Under the pieces are notes generated by a model, which was not told where the DNA came from, made no database searches, and worked only from the letters and a program-made list of their open reading frames with translations. Position numbers and translations under genes: made by a program. A stretch of DNA of 64,000 nt from Conyzicola nivalis_A (lineage in GTDB: Bacteria > Actinomycetota > Actinomycetes > Actinomycetales > Microbacteriaceae): NCBI RefSeq assembly GCF_040548875.1, contig NZ_JBEPSJ010000006.1:1-64000 (forward strand), in the 5' to 3' direction. Of the stretch, positions 9,251-17,396 are shown piece by piece (the stretch's first letter is position 1; each line of letters starts with the position of its first letter).

Positions 9251-10773
9251 GCGACGACCTGCTCGCCGCCTTCTGGCGCTACGAGGGCGCGCTGATGGCC
9301 AACGACCTCGAGACCCTCGACCGGCTGTTCGCCCCCGGCCCCGACACGCTGCGTGGCGACGCCGCCGGCATCCTGCGCGGGCACGACGCGATCAGCGCGT
9401 TCCGCAAGGGGCGCGGGGGAGCCCCGAAGCGGGAGATCGTGTCGGTCGACGTGCGGGAGATCGACGCGGATGCCGCCATGGTCGTCGCGGTCACGGCACC
9501 CATCACCGGCGGACGCGGCCAGCAGACCCAGCTATGGCGTCGCATCGACGGTGAGTGGGTCGTGTCTGTCGCCCACGTGAGCCTGCCCGCCCCGGCGGTC
9601 AACTCCACGGTCTGGCGCATCGTCGGCACCCCTCTCGTCGCCGGTGCGGACACCCCGGAGCTCGCGAGCCAGACCGTCGCCGTGAAAGACCTCTTCGACG
9701 TCGCAGGCTTCGCCGTCGGCGGCGGCGTGCCCGCCTACCTCGCCGAGTCGACCCCTGCGGCGAGGAACGCCGTGGCCGTGCAGAACCTGCTCGACACGGG
9801 CGCCAGCGTCACCGGCATCGCCCGCACCGACGAGTTCGCTTACAGCGTCGCGGGCAAGAACCCGCACTACGGCACCCCGCCTAACGGCGCCGTGCCCGGT
9901 GCCATCCCGGGCGGCTCGTCGAGCGGTCCGGCCTCGGCGGTCTCCCTCGGGCAGGCGTCGATCGGACTCGGCACCGACACCGGCGGGTCGCTGCGGGTTC
10001 CCGCCTCGTACCAGGGGCTGTGGGGACTGCGCACGACCCACGGCGCGGTCAGCTCCGAGGGGCTGCTGCCCCTCTCGCCGAGCTTCGACACGGTCGGCTG
10101 GCTCACCCGCGAGGCGTGGACGATGCGCGCGGCGGCCACCGCGTCACTCGATCTTGCGAAGCAGGTGCTGCCGCCGACGCGGCGGTACGCGGTCGCGCCC
10201 GGATTGAACGCGCAGGCCGCACCGGGCGTGCGAGCCGCGTTCGACGCGGCGATCGGAACGCTCGACAGGGCAGAGCTGCTGCCCGACCTCGCCGAGGTCG
10301 AGCTCGGCGACGCGGACGAGCTGTTCGAGATCTTCCGCTCTGTTCAGGCCGCCGAGGCCTGGGCGACACACGGCGACTGGATCGAGGCGCACCCCGGCGC
10401 GCTCGGCGACGACATCGCCGCCCGCTTCGCCGTCGCCTCGAGGATCACCGAGCACGAGGAGGCCGAGGCGCGCGTGGCGCTCGCCGCGGCGCGCATCGCG
10501 ATCGAGCGCGCACTCGACGGGCGCATCCTGCTGCTGCCGTCTGCGTCGTCGATCGCTCCGTCGACGACGGCGGATGCCGCGACCATCGAGCAGACGCGGG
10601 GGAGCACTCTGCGGCTCACCTGTGTCGCCGGCATCACCGGACGCCCCGCGCTCTCGGTGCCAGCGCTCACCGTCGACGGCGCGCCCGTGGGGCTCTGCGT
10701 CGTCGGACCGAGGTTCGGCGACATCGGGGTGATCACGACGGGCGCGAAGTTCCACGCGGCGCTCGCTGGTTGA
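9247..10773 (+). CDS. HpxZ/AtzH-like domain fused to an amidase-signature hydrolase
   Basis: Residues 1-118 are an AtzH/DUF3225 (NTF2-like) domain (LLAAFWRYEGALMANDLETLDRLF, split in practice at the AtzH start). Residues 120-508 are an amidase-signature enzyme: catalytic Lys in TVAVKDLFDV, the cis-Ser/nucleophile segment PGGSSSGPASAVS and GLGTDTGGSLRVPAS. In enterobacterial hpx clusters the AtzH-like HpxZ and an AtzE-type amidase are separate proteins linked to oxalurate use; here they are one chain. The next gene is pucG, whose product would be oxalurate, so an oxalurate or oxamate hydrolase is a good guess. Allophanate-like ureides are the alternative. Confidence 0.85.
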   Translation: MSDDLLAAFWRYEGALMANDLETLDRLFAPGPDTLRGDAAGILRGHDAISAFRKGRGGAPKREIVSVDVREIDADAAMVVAVTAPITGGRGQQTQLWRRIDGEWVVSVAHVSLPAPAVNSTVWRIVGTPLVAGADTPELASQTVAVKDLFDVAGFAVGGGVPAYLAESTPAARNAVAVQNLLDTGASVTGIARTDEFAYSVAGKNPHYGTPPNGAVPGAIPGGSSSGPASAVSLGQASIGLGTDTGGSLRVPASYQGLWGLRTTHGAVSSEGLLPLSPSFDTVGWLTREAWTMRAAATASLDLAKQVLPPTRRYAVAPGLNAQAAPGVRAAFDAAIGTLDRAELLPDLAEVELGDADELFEIFRSVQAAEAWATHGDWIEAHPGALGDDIAARFAVASRITEHEEAEARVALAAARIAIERALDGRILLLPSASSIAPSTTADAATIEQTRGSTLRLTCVAGITGRPALSVPALTVDGAPVGLCVVGPRFGDIGVITTGAKFHAALAG

Positions 10774-10777
10774 GAAA

Positions 10778-10815
10778 TTAACCCCCGTGAAACACCTGTT
10801 CCAGTAGCCTGAACT
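10778..10815 (+). promoter_or_regulatory. GlnR-like box upstream of pucG
   Basis: TTAAC-N6-GAAAC (10778-10793) matches the first a/b pair of the actinobacterial GlnR consensus GTNAC-N6-GAAAC. At the expected further spacing the second b-site reads GAACT (10811-10815), while the second a-site (TCCAG) is poor. It lies 52 bases upstream of the pucG ATG, in the position of an activator site. Confidence 0.5.
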
Positions 10816-10825
10816 TCTGGAACAG
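10796..10825. promoter_or_regulatory. Perfect inverted repeat operator before pucG
   Basis: CTGTTCCAG (10796-10804) and CTGGAACAG (10817-10825) are exact 9-base complements around a 12-base spacer, so the half-sites are 21 bp centre to centre, two helical turns apart. This is typical of a dimeric or tetrameric regulator. The RpiR-type regulator at the end of this operon is the nearest candidate. Confidence 0.65.
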
Positions 10826-10845
10826 CTGATTCACCGGGAGCGCGC

Positions 10846-12066
10846 ATGACCTTCGAACCGATCAACCCGCCGCAGCGACTGCTCATGGGCCCCGGTCCGA
10901 TCAATGCCGACCCCCGCGTGCTGCGGGCCATGAGCGCACAGCTCGTCGGACAGTACGATCCGGCGATGACCGCCTACATGAACGAGACGATGGAGCTGTA
11001 TCGCGAGGTGTTCCGCACCCGCAACCACGCCACGCTGCTCGTCGACGGCACCAGCCGCGCCGGCATCGAGTCCGCCCTCGTCTCGCTCATCGAGCCAGGC
11101 GACCGCGTGCTGGTGCCGGTCTTCGGCCGCTTCGGGCACCTCCTGCGCGAGATCGCCGAGCGCTGCGGCGCCGAGGTGCACGTGATCGAGACAGAGTGGG
11201 GCACCGTCTTCACCCCCGAGCAGATCGCCGCCGCGATCGCCGAGGTGCGGCCCAAGATCCTCGCCATCGTGCACGGCGACACGTCGACGACCCTCGCGCA
11301 GCCGCTCGAGGAGATCGGCGCCCTGTGCGCCGCGAACGACGTGATCTTCTACACGGACGCCACGGCCTCCCTCGGCGGAAACCGGTTCGAGGCCGACGCG
11401 TGGGGCGTCGACGTGGCGACCGCCGGTCTGCAGAAATGCCTCGGCGGCCCCTCCGGCAGCGCCCCGATCACCCTGTCGGCGAAGGCCGTCGAGCTGGTCG
11501 AGAAGCGCAAGAGCATCGAGGCGGGCATCCGCGTCGAGTCAGACGCGGTGTCGGCGAGCCCGATCCGCAGCAACTACTTCGACCTGAGCCAGATCCTCGA
11601 CTACTGGGGCCCGAAGAGGCTCAACCACCACACCGAGGCGACCACCGCGCTCTACGGGGCGCGGGAGTGCGCACGGCTGCTCGTGAACGAGGGCCTCCCC
11701 GAGGCGGTCGAGCGGCACCGCGTGCACGGGGCGGCGATGGCCACCGGGCTCTCGGCCATGGGGCTGACCCTGTTCGGCGACCAGAAGCACAAGATGAACA
11801 ACGTCGTCGGTGTGGAGATCCCCGACGGCATCGACGGCGACGGCGCGCGCGCGGCGATGCTGGGCGACTACGGCATCGAGATCGGCACATCGTTCGGGCC
11901 GCTGCACGGCAGGGTGTGGCGCATCGGCACGATGGGCTACAACGCGCGCCGCGACACGGTGCTGCTCACCCTCGCCGCGCTCGAACAGGTGCTGCGCCGC
12001 GGCGGCGTCTCGGTCACCGCGGGCAGCGGTACCGGGGCAGCACTCGACATGTACGCGTCGGAGTAG
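10846..12066 (+). CDS. pucG: PucG-like (S)-ureidoglycine-glyoxylate aminotransferase
   Basis: A 406-residue class V PLP aminotransferase of the alanine-glyoxylate type. The N-terminal GPGPINADPRVLRAMS, the PLP-lysine segment TAGLQKCLGGPSG, and SNYFDLSQILDYW are visible. PucG transfers the amino group of (S)-ureidoglycine to glyoxylate, giving oxalurate and glycine. The neighbouring allantoate amidohydrolase makes ureidoglycine, which favours PucG over a serine or alanine-glyoxylate aminotransferase. The start follows CGGGAG. It has its own promoter region with a GlnR-like box and a 9-bp inverted repeat; allC follows after 10 bases. Confidence 0.88.
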   Translation: MTFEPINPPQRLLMGPGPINADPRVLRAMSAQLVGQYDPAMTAYMNETMELYREVFRTRNHATLLVDGTSRAGIESALVSLIEPGDRVLVPVFGRFGHLLREIAERCGAEVHVIETEWGTVFTPEQIAAAIAEVRPKILAIVHGDTSTTLAQPLEEIGALCAANDVIFYTDATASLGGNRFEADAWGVDVATAGLQKCLGGPSGSAPITLSAKAVELVEKRKSIEAGIRVESDAVSASPIRSNYFDLSQILDYWGPKRLNHHTEATTALYGARECARLLVNEGLPEAVERHRVHGAAMATGLSAMGLTLFGDQKHKMNNVVGVEIPDGIDGDGARAAMLGDYGIEIGTSFGPLHGRVWRIGTMGYNARRDTVLLTLAALEQVLRRGGVSVTAGSGTGAALDMYASE

Positions 12067-12076
12067 AGGAGGCACC

Positions 12077-13327
12077 ATGAGCGAGACCGCCGCCCAACTG
12101 CTGCTCGACCGCTGCGACGAGCTCGCCGCGATCTCGAGCAACCCCGAGTTCCTCGAGCGCGTGCACCTCTCGCCCGAGCACCGGGCCGCGAACGACCTCG
12201 TCGCCGGATGGATGCGCGAGGCCGGCCTCTCCACCTGGCAGGACGCGGCCGGCAACCAGTGCGGCCGCCTCGAGGGGCGGGAGCCGGGACTCCCCGCGCT
12301 GCTGCTCGGGAGCCACATCGACACGGTGCCCGATGCCGGGCGCTACGACGGCATGCTCGGGGTGTTGCTCGCGATCGCGGTCGTCGGCCGCATCCGCGAT
12401 TCTCGTCTCGACCTGCCCTTCGCGATAGAGGTCGTCGCGTTCAGCGACGAGGAGGGCACCCGCTTCGGCACCGCCCTGCTCGGCAGTCGCGCGCTCGCGG
12501 GGACCTGGGACGACGAGTGGTGGAACCTCACCGACACTGACGGCATCACCCTCTTCGAGGCCTTCCAGGACTTCGGCCTCGACCCCGCACGCCTGCCGAG
12601 CGCGTTCCGCCGCCCGGAGAACCTCGTCGGCTACCTCGAGGCGCACATCGAGCAGGGACCCTTTCTCGAGGATGCCGACCGCCGTCTCGCCGTGGTGACA
12701 TCCATCGCCGGTGCGCGGCGATTCGCGCTCAGCATGGTCGGCAAGGCCGGGCACGCGGGTGGCACTCCGTTCGACCGGCGACGTGACGCGCTCGTGGCTG
12801 CGAGCGAGCTCGTGATCGAGGTGGAGCGCATCTCGAAGGAGCGCGGCGTCATCGGCACCGTCGGCCGGCTGCAGGCCTTCCCGGGCGGGGTGAACGTGAT
12901 CCCGGGGCGCGTCGAGTTCAGCCTCGACCTGCGCGCCGAGTTCGACGACGACCGCGACGACTGCCTCCGCCTGCTCTTCGAGGCCGCACACGAGATCGCG
13001 GAACGCCGCGGTCTGGCCTTCCACTCGACCGAGATCTACCGCGCCGACGCCGTGCGCTGCGACTTGGGCCTGCGCGACGCGGTGACCGCCGGCATCAGGG
13101 CCACGGGCGATGAGAATCCGATGGCGTTCTGGAGCCGTGCCGGGCACGACGGTGTCGCGGTCGTGGCGGTCACGCCCATCGCGATGCTCTTCCTGCGCTG
13201 CCGGGGCGGGGTCAGCCATCATCCCGACGAGGCCGTGAAGAAGGCGGATGTCGCGGCCGCCCTCGATGCGTACGAGGCGACGGTGCGCGACCTGGTCGCG
13301 TCGCGGTCGCTGAGCCTGTCGACGTGA
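12077..13327 (+). CDS. allC: Allantoate amidohydrolase (M20 family)
   Basis: A 416-residue M20 zinc amidohydrolase that converts allantoate to ureidoglycine, CO2 and ammonia. Metal ligands are visible in LLLGSHIDTVPDAGRYDGMLG, the bridging glutamates in AFSDEEGTRFG, HIEQGP, and the C-terminal SHHPDE. N-carbamoyl-amino-acid hydrolases share this fold; the purine context supports AllC. The ATG follows AGAGGAGG. The last seven residues (RSLSLST) are encoded by an inverted copy of the dispersed repeat, and the stop overlaps the regulator GTG. Confidence 0.9.
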   Translation: MSETAAQLLLDRCDELAAISSNPEFLERVHLSPEHRAANDLVAGWMREAGLSTWQDAAGNQCGRLEGREPGLPALLLGSHIDTVPDAGRYDGMLGVLLAIAVVGRIRDSRLDLPFAIEVVAFSDEEGTRFGTALLGSRALAGTWDDEWWNLTDTDGITLFEAFQDFGLDPARLPSAFRRPENLVGYLEAHIEQGPFLEDADRRLAVVTSIAGARRFALSMVGKAGHAGGTPFDRRRDALVAASELVIEVERISKERGVIGTVGRLQAFPGGVNVIPGRVEFSLDLRAEFDDDRDDCLRLLFEAAHEIAERRGLAFHSTEIYRADAVRCDLGLRDAVTAGIRATGDENPMAFWSRAGHDGVAVVAVTPIAMLFLRCRGGVSHHPDEAVKKADVAAALDAYEATVRDLVASRSLSLST

Positions 13328-13399
13328 CGCGCCCTTCGACAGGCTCAGGGACCGGCCCTTCGACAGGCTCAGGGCCCACGGTCGCTGAGCCTGTCGAAG
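13304..13399. repeat. Dispersed repeat cluster straddling the allC/rpiR junction
   Basis: Four copies of the TTCGACAGGCTCAGCGACC-type repeat: an inverted copy at 13304-13323, direct copies at 13333-13354 and 13357-13374, and an inverted copy at 13380-13399. Opposed copies could fold into hairpins. The cluster encodes the end of AllC and the first 18 or so residues of the RpiR regulator. Confidence 0.85.
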
Positions 13400-14190
13400 C
13401 GCTCGCCGCCCGCATCGAGAACGCCTACCGCGAGCTCTCGCCGCAGGAGCAGCGCGCCGCCGATTTCATGCGCGACCATCTCGGCGACCTCGCCCTCTAC
13501 AACGCGACCGAGGTCGCCCGCCTCAGCGGGGTCTCGAAGGCGACCGTCAGCAGGCTCTATCGCAGGCTCGGTTTCGAGAACGCCGACGCCCTGCGCGACC
13601 ACGTGCGCGCTCTGCGCGCGAGCGGCACCCCGGTAGCGAGCGAGACCCCCGCGAACTTCGCCGAGCATCTCGACCGTGAGCTCGCGAACCTGCGCGCGGC
13701 TCTCTCGGGCCTCGACCTCGCGCCCGCCGCACAGCTCATCGCGGGCGCGCGCCGGGTGACCGTGGTCGGCTTCCGCAGCAGCTACCCGATCGCGCTGCAC
13801 CTGCGCCAGCAGCTCGCGCAGGCGCGCGACGGTGTCGTGCTGGCGCCGCTCCCCGGCCAGTCGATCGGCGAGGAGCTGGCCGTGCTCACGCCCGACGACG
13901 TGGTCGTGCTGGTGGGATTCCGGCGTCGTCCCGAGGGCTTCGCACGGGTGCTGGCGCTGGTCGAGGCATCCGCCGCTCGCAGCATCCTGCTCACGGACCA
14001 GGCGCGGCTTCGCGGCGACATCGTCATCGCCTGCCCGGTCGAGAGCGTGACCGCCTTCGACAGTTACGCGGCCGCGGCGAGCGTGATCAGCCTGCTGGCC
14101 GGTGCCGTTCTCGGCGTGGACCTTGCCGCGGGCAGGTCGCGCATCGCGGCCATCGGCGACGCGTACCGCGGGCTTCACGAACTGGAGTGA
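13324..14190 (+). CDS. RpiR-family transcriptional regulator (HTH-SIS)
   Basis: A 288-residue regulator with an N-terminal HTH_6 domain (about residues 25-100, YNATEVARLSGVSKATVSRLY) and a C-terminal SIS domain (about 125-270, starting GARRVTVVGFRSSYPIALHL) that usually binds a phosphosugar or related effector. The first 18 residues (TRPSTGSGTGPSTGSG) come from the dispersed repeat. The GTG overlaps the allC stop. As the last gene of the pucG operon it probably controls ureide catabolism, possibly through the inverted repeat at 10796-10825. Confidence 0.9.
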   Translation: MTRPSTGSGTGPSTGSGPTVAEPVEALAARIENAYRELSPQEQRAADFMRDHLGDLALYNATEVARLSGVSKATVSRLYRRLGFENADALRDHVRALRASGTPVASETPANFAEHLDRELANLRAALSGLDLAPAAQLIAGARRVTVVGFRSSYPIALHLRQQLAQARDGVVLAPLPGQSIGEELAVLTPDDVVVLVGFRRRPEGFARVLALVEASAARSILLTDQARLRGDIVIACPVESVTAFDSYAAAASVISLLAGAVLGVDLAAGRSRIAAIGDAYRGLHELE

Positions 14191-14215
14191 GCGACAGCGC
14201 GTTTAGACTGCCGAG

Positions 14216-14767
14216 ATGAGTTCCAGTCGGATTAGCCATCGGTCCGCAAGTGACATCAGCGGGTGGAACACGAGCGGTGTCGTCGTGTGGGTGCTCGTCT
14301 GGGCGGCGCTCGCGGTGATCGTGCACCTCGTCTACCTGTTCGTCGTCTTCCCGACGATCGACCGCGACATCGTCTTCTTCCTCGCGGGCAAGAACGGTGT
14401 GGGGGGTGTCAGCGTCGTGATCGACGCGTATCCCGCGGCGGTCGTCTCGACGATCGTGCTCGTCGTCGGGGTCATCGGGGCAGTCGTAGCCTTCGCGATG
14501 AACCGGGCGCTCCGCCCCGGCGCGCACACCGTCGCCGTGCGCCAGGCACGGCGCAAGGCTGCCCACACCGTCGCGGTGCTGGCGCTCGCGCTGATCGCGG
14601 GCTCGCTCGCGCTGACCGCCGGCGGGATCGTCGCGGCCGTCATCGGCGAACCGATCACCGAGCCGGGGCTCGCGGGCGGGCTGCCCGGGCTGGTGGCGGG
14701 CGCGGTGTTCATCTCCCAGCTGGTGCCACTCCTCGCGGGTAAGAAGGGGCGGCGCGCGGCGTCGTAG
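14216..14767 (+). CDS. Unrecognised membrane protein
   Basis: A 183-residue protein with an approximately 20-residue polar N-terminus and four hydrophobic segments (starting near residues 21, 71, 121 and 153), ending in a basic tail GKKGRRAAS. The sequence holds no motif I recognise. A TAGACT hexamer at 14204-14209 lies six bases before the ATG with no ribosome site, suggesting a leaderless transcript separate from the rpiR operon. Confidence 0.7.
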   Translation: MSSSRISHRSASDISGWNTSGVVVWVLVWAALAVIVHLVYLFVVFPTIDRDIVFFLAGKNGVGGVSVVIDAYPAAVVSTIVLVVGVIGAVVAFAMNRALRPGAHTVAVRQARRKAAHTVAVLALALIAGSLALTAGGIVAAVIGEPITEPGLAGGLPGLVAGAVFISQLVPLLAGKKGRRAAS

Positions 14768-14786
14768 CCCCACGAGCCGGACGATC

Positions 14787-14833
14787 TGCGAGTTCCGCCC
14801 CTTCCGCGCCCGTGGAGAGACGCGGAACTCGCA
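14787..14833. repeat. Intergenic long-arm hairpin
   Basis: TGCGAGTTCCGC (14787-14798) and GCGGAACTCGCA (14822-14833) are exact 12-base complements around a 23-base loop. There is no T-run. It lies between two genes read in the same direction and resembles other long-arm elements in the window (21543, 21637, 23243, 23324, 34275, 34818, 39301). Confidence 0.7.
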
Positions 14834-14893
14834 AGTCACCACAGGGCGGCCGCCCGTGTTGTCGCGATGTCGGTGATCTGCGAGGGTGAAGGC

Positions 14894-15478
14894 ATGACCG
14901 AAGACGCCCAGAAGACCGTGCTGCTGCGCTACCTGCAGGAGGGCCGCGACGCTCTGCTCTGGAAACTCGACGGGCTGTCGGAGTACGACCTGCGCCGCCC
15001 GCTCGTGCCGACGGGCACCAACCTGCTCGGCCTGGTGAAGCACGTGGCCAGCACGGAGGCCGGGTACCTCGGCGACGTGTTCGGGCGGCCCTTTCCCGAG
15101 CCGTTGCCCTGGCTCGATGACGCCGCCGAGCCCAACGCCGACATGTGGGCGACCGCCGGCGAGTCGCGGCAGGACATCGTCGAGCTGTACCGCCGTGTGT
15201 GGGCGAGCTCGGACGCGACGGTCGCGGCCCTCGGCCTCGACGCGCCGGGAGTCGTGCCGTGGTGGCGCGCGGAGACGCGGGACGTGACCCTGCAGCAGAT
15301 CCTCGTGCACATGATCGCCGAGACGCACCGTCACGCCGGGCACGCAGACATCGTGCGCGAGCTCGTCGACGGCGCCGCGGGCCTGCGGGCCGACAACAGC
15401 AACCTCCCTGAGGCAGAGCAGGAGTGGTGGGACGGCTACCGCGACCGGCTCGAGGCTGTCGCGCGCGAGGCGCGCTAG
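14894..15478 (+). CDS. DinB/DUF664 family protein
   Basis: A 194-residue member of the DinB-like four-helix superfamily (DUF664 type). The N-terminal segment LLRYLQEGRDALLWKLDGLSEYDLRRPLV (here split) is typical, with metal-ligand histidines likely in LVKHVASTE and the C-terminal HMIAETHRHAGHADIVREL. The family includes metal-dependent thiol transferases and many proteins of unknown role; no substrate can be assigned. The ATG at 14894 follows GAGGGTGAAG; an ATG at 14867 in frame lacks a comparable site. Confidence 0.86.
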   Translation: MTEDAQKTVLLRYLQEGRDALLWKLDGLSEYDLRRPLVPTGTNLLGLVKHVASTEAGYLGDVFGRPFPEPLPWLDDAAEPNADMWATAGESRQDIVELYRRVWASSDATVAALGLDAPGVVPWWRAETRDVTLQQILVHMIAETHRHAGHADIVRELVDGAAGLRADNSNLPEAEQEWWDGYRDRLEAVAREAR

Positions 15479-15496
15479 GGCACGCTCTGACGGCGG

Positions 15497-15520
15497 CGGC
15501 GTGCAGTGGTCTGCACGCCG
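15497..15520. terminator. Bidirectional terminator between convergent genes
   Basis: CGGCGTGCAG (15497-15506) pairs exactly with CTGCACGCCG (15511-15520) around a TGGT loop. The 10-bp GC-rich stem sits between the ends of the DinB gene and the convergent dehydrogenase gene. It lacks a T-run, as many actinobacterial terminators do. Confidence 0.65.
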
Positions 15521-15527
15521 CGTGCGC

Positions 15528-16247
15528 CTAGCCGAGGATCTCGGACATCTGCTTGTAGAAGACCGCCGGGTCGCTCGCCAGCGATGCCTTCACCATGGCG
15601 CTCCAGTCGTCGACGACGACCTCGATTGCACCCGAGGCCAGGCCGTCGAGAGTTGCGCGCGCCACGTCCCGGGGGTCGATCTTCGGCCCGTCGTACTCAG
15701 CCATGATGTCGGTGTCGGCGGCTCCGAGGTGGACCCCTTGGACGAGCGTGCCCTGGGGCGCGAGCTCGAGGCGCACGCCGTTGGTCATGTTCCACTCGGC
15801 GGCCTTCGCCGCGGCGTATGCCCCGGCGCCGGGGGCGGTGAACCAGGACAGCGCCGACAGCACGTTGACGATCGCGCCGCCGCCGTTCGCCTTGAGCACC
15901 GGTGCGAACGCACGGATGGTGCCCAGCGTGCCCCAGAAATGGGTGTCCATCTCGCGGCGCACGTCGGCGAGGTCGCCCGTGACGAGGAGGGCGCCGGTGG
16001 AGATTCCGGCATTGTTGACGAGCAGCGTCACGTCGCTCGCGGTCGCCGCGGCGGCCAGGACGGACTCGTCGTCCAGCAGGTCGAGATGCAGCGGTACCAC
16101 ACGGCTGTCATCGAAGTTCAGCAGCTCGGGGCGGCGAGCGGTGGCGTACACCTTGGCGGCTCCGCGGTCGAGCAGTTCGAGAACGTACTTCTCGCCGATG
16201 CCGCGGTTGGCTCCGGTGACGAGGGCGATCTGGTTGGCGATGTTCAT
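15528..16247 (-). CDS. Short-chain dehydrogenase/reductase
   Basis: A 239-residue classical SDR: NAD(P)-binding TGANRGIG near the N-terminus, NNAG at about residue 88, and the catalytic YxxxK in GAYAAAKAAEW. The substrate is unknown. It is divergent from a MerR-type regulator whose operator-like palindrome (16310-16329) lies between the two genes, so the SDR is likely under its control. Confidence 0.92.
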   Translation of the reverse strand: MNIANQIALVTGANRGIGEKYVLELLDRGAAKVYATARRPELLNFDDSRVVPLHLDLLDDESVLAAAATASDVTLLVNNAGISTGALLVTGDLADVRREMDTHFWGTLGTIRAFAPVLKANGGGAIVNVLSALSWFTAPGAGAYAAAKAAEWNMTNGVRLELAPQGTLVQGVHLGAADTDIMAEYDGPKIDPRDVARATLDGLASGAIEVVVDDWSAMVKASLASDPAVFYKQMSEILG

Positions 16248-16309
16248 GGGGCGGTACTTTCTCTCGGCGTGAATCGGGCCGGTGGCGACCCGACGTCGGC
16301 TACGCTAAT

Positions 16310-16329
16310 CCTTGACATTGACGTCAAGG
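16310..16329. promoter_or_regulatory. MerR-type operator between divergent genes
   Basis: CCTTGAC and GTCAAGG are exact complements around six bases, a 20-bp dyad. Read leftwards, TTGACG is followed after 19 bases by TAGCCG, the long spacer typical of MerR-activated promoters. It therefore suits activation of the dehydrogenase gene and autoregulation of the MerR gene. Confidence 0.7.
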
Positions 16330-16368
16330 GCAAGGAATCGGGCGAAATTGGTCGGGAGGCGGCGCACA

Positions 16369-16827
16369 ATGAGAATCGGCGACATCGCACAGCGGGCGGG
16401 CGTGAGCACCAGGTCTCTGCGTTACTACGAGGAGCAGGGTCTGCTCTCCTCGGAACGCACCTCCACCGGTCAGCGCACGTACGCCGAGTCGGCTGTCGAA
16501 CGCGTGCGGCTCATCCAGCAGTTCTTCACCGCGGGACTTCCCAGTCGCACGATCCAGCGAGTGCTCCCGTGCGTCGACTCGGGAGAGGCGTCAGCCGAGG
16601 CGCTCGCGTTGCTGGAGGCCGAGCGCGCCCGCATCACCGCCGCCATGGACGACTTGGCCGCGGCGCGCGATGCCCTCGACCGCATGATCCACATCGCCCA
16701 GAACCCGAGCGCCGAACACTGCCCGGCACTGCGCGAGCCGGCCTGGGCGCCGTTCGAGGGCGCGGGATCCTCGGCCGGTGCGCAGACCGGTGCGCAGACC
16801 GGAGTGTTGACCGGCGCGCAGACCTGA
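16369..16827 (+). CDS. MerR-family transcriptional regulator
   Basis: A 152-residue regulator with an N-terminal winged helix (MRIGDIAQRAGVSTRSLRYY, then EEQGLL) and a coiled-coil dimerisation helix (about residues 78-115). No Cys-rich metal site is evident apart from scattered Cys residues (VLPCVDSG, HCPALRE). The C-terminus ends in a short GAQTGAQTG repeat. A purine-rich GGGAGG precedes the ATG. It probably controls itself and the divergent dehydrogenase. Confidence 0.92.
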   Translation: MRIGDIAQRAGVSTRSLRYYEEQGLLSSERTSTGQRTYAESAVERVRLIQQFFTAGLPSRTIQRVLPCVDSGEASAEALALLEAERARITAAMDDLAAARDALDRMIHIAQNPSAEHCPALREPAWAPFEGAGSSAGAQTGAQTGVLTGAQT

Positions 16828-16843
16828 TACTCGGGACCCGCGA

Positions 16844-17377
16844 CTACCGGTCGATGTCGTGACCGTCGTAGAGGTCGCCGCACTCCACGTCGAGAACGCC
16901 GTGGGCGTCGAGATACGTGCGCGCCCCGTAGTCGCCCGACACCGAGGCGGCGATCGGCGCCCAGTGCTCCGCAGCGATCAGCACGGGATGCCCCGGCCGC
17001 CCGTCGAACACCGCGCGCGCCAGCGGCGCTCCCGACGCGATCACGCGCCGCACGACGGCGACCGGCAGCTCGGGCATGTCCACAACGGTGACCAGCGCCG
17101 ACTGGCCCGTCGCCGCTGCAAGGCCCACGCGCAGCGACGAGGCCATGCCGCTCGCCCAGTCGGCGTTCACGACCGACGTGATCGAGGCATCCGTCGGCAT
17201 GATGACCGACGAGGCGGATGCGCCCAGCACGACCACGACCCGTTCGCACCCCGCGTCGAGAAGAAGCTCGCTCGCGACCCTGACCCACGATGCGCCGTCT
17301 GGCGTGGAGAGCAGCGCCTTCGGTCTGCCCATGCGGGCGCCGGCACCCGCCGCCAATACGACCCCCGTGATGCTCAT
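16844..17377 (-). CDS. MobA-like nucleotidyltransferase (MocA/PucB type)
   Basis: A 177-residue MobA-like NTP transferase: GVVLAAGAGARMGRPKALL at the N-terminus, VVDMPELP as the metal-binding aspartate segment, and FDGRPGHPVLI. MocA-type proteins add a cytidylyl group to Moco for the xanthine oxidase family; PucB of Bacillus lies in its purine locus. The ATG at 17375-17377 is preferred over an upstream in-frame start that adds a hydrophobic stretch. Divergent from OHCU decarboxylase with only 19 bases between starts. Confidence 0.85.
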   Translation of the reverse strand: MSITGVVLAAGAGARMGRPKALLSTPDGASWVRVASELLLDAGCERVVVVLGASASSVIMPTDASITSVVNADWASGMASSLRVGLAAATGQSALVTVVDMPELPVAVVRRVIASGAPLARAVFDGRPGHPVLIAAEHWAPIAASVSGDYGARTYLDAHGVLDVECGDLYDGHDIDR

Positions 17378-17396
17378 GAGTAATGTTAGGCAGACA

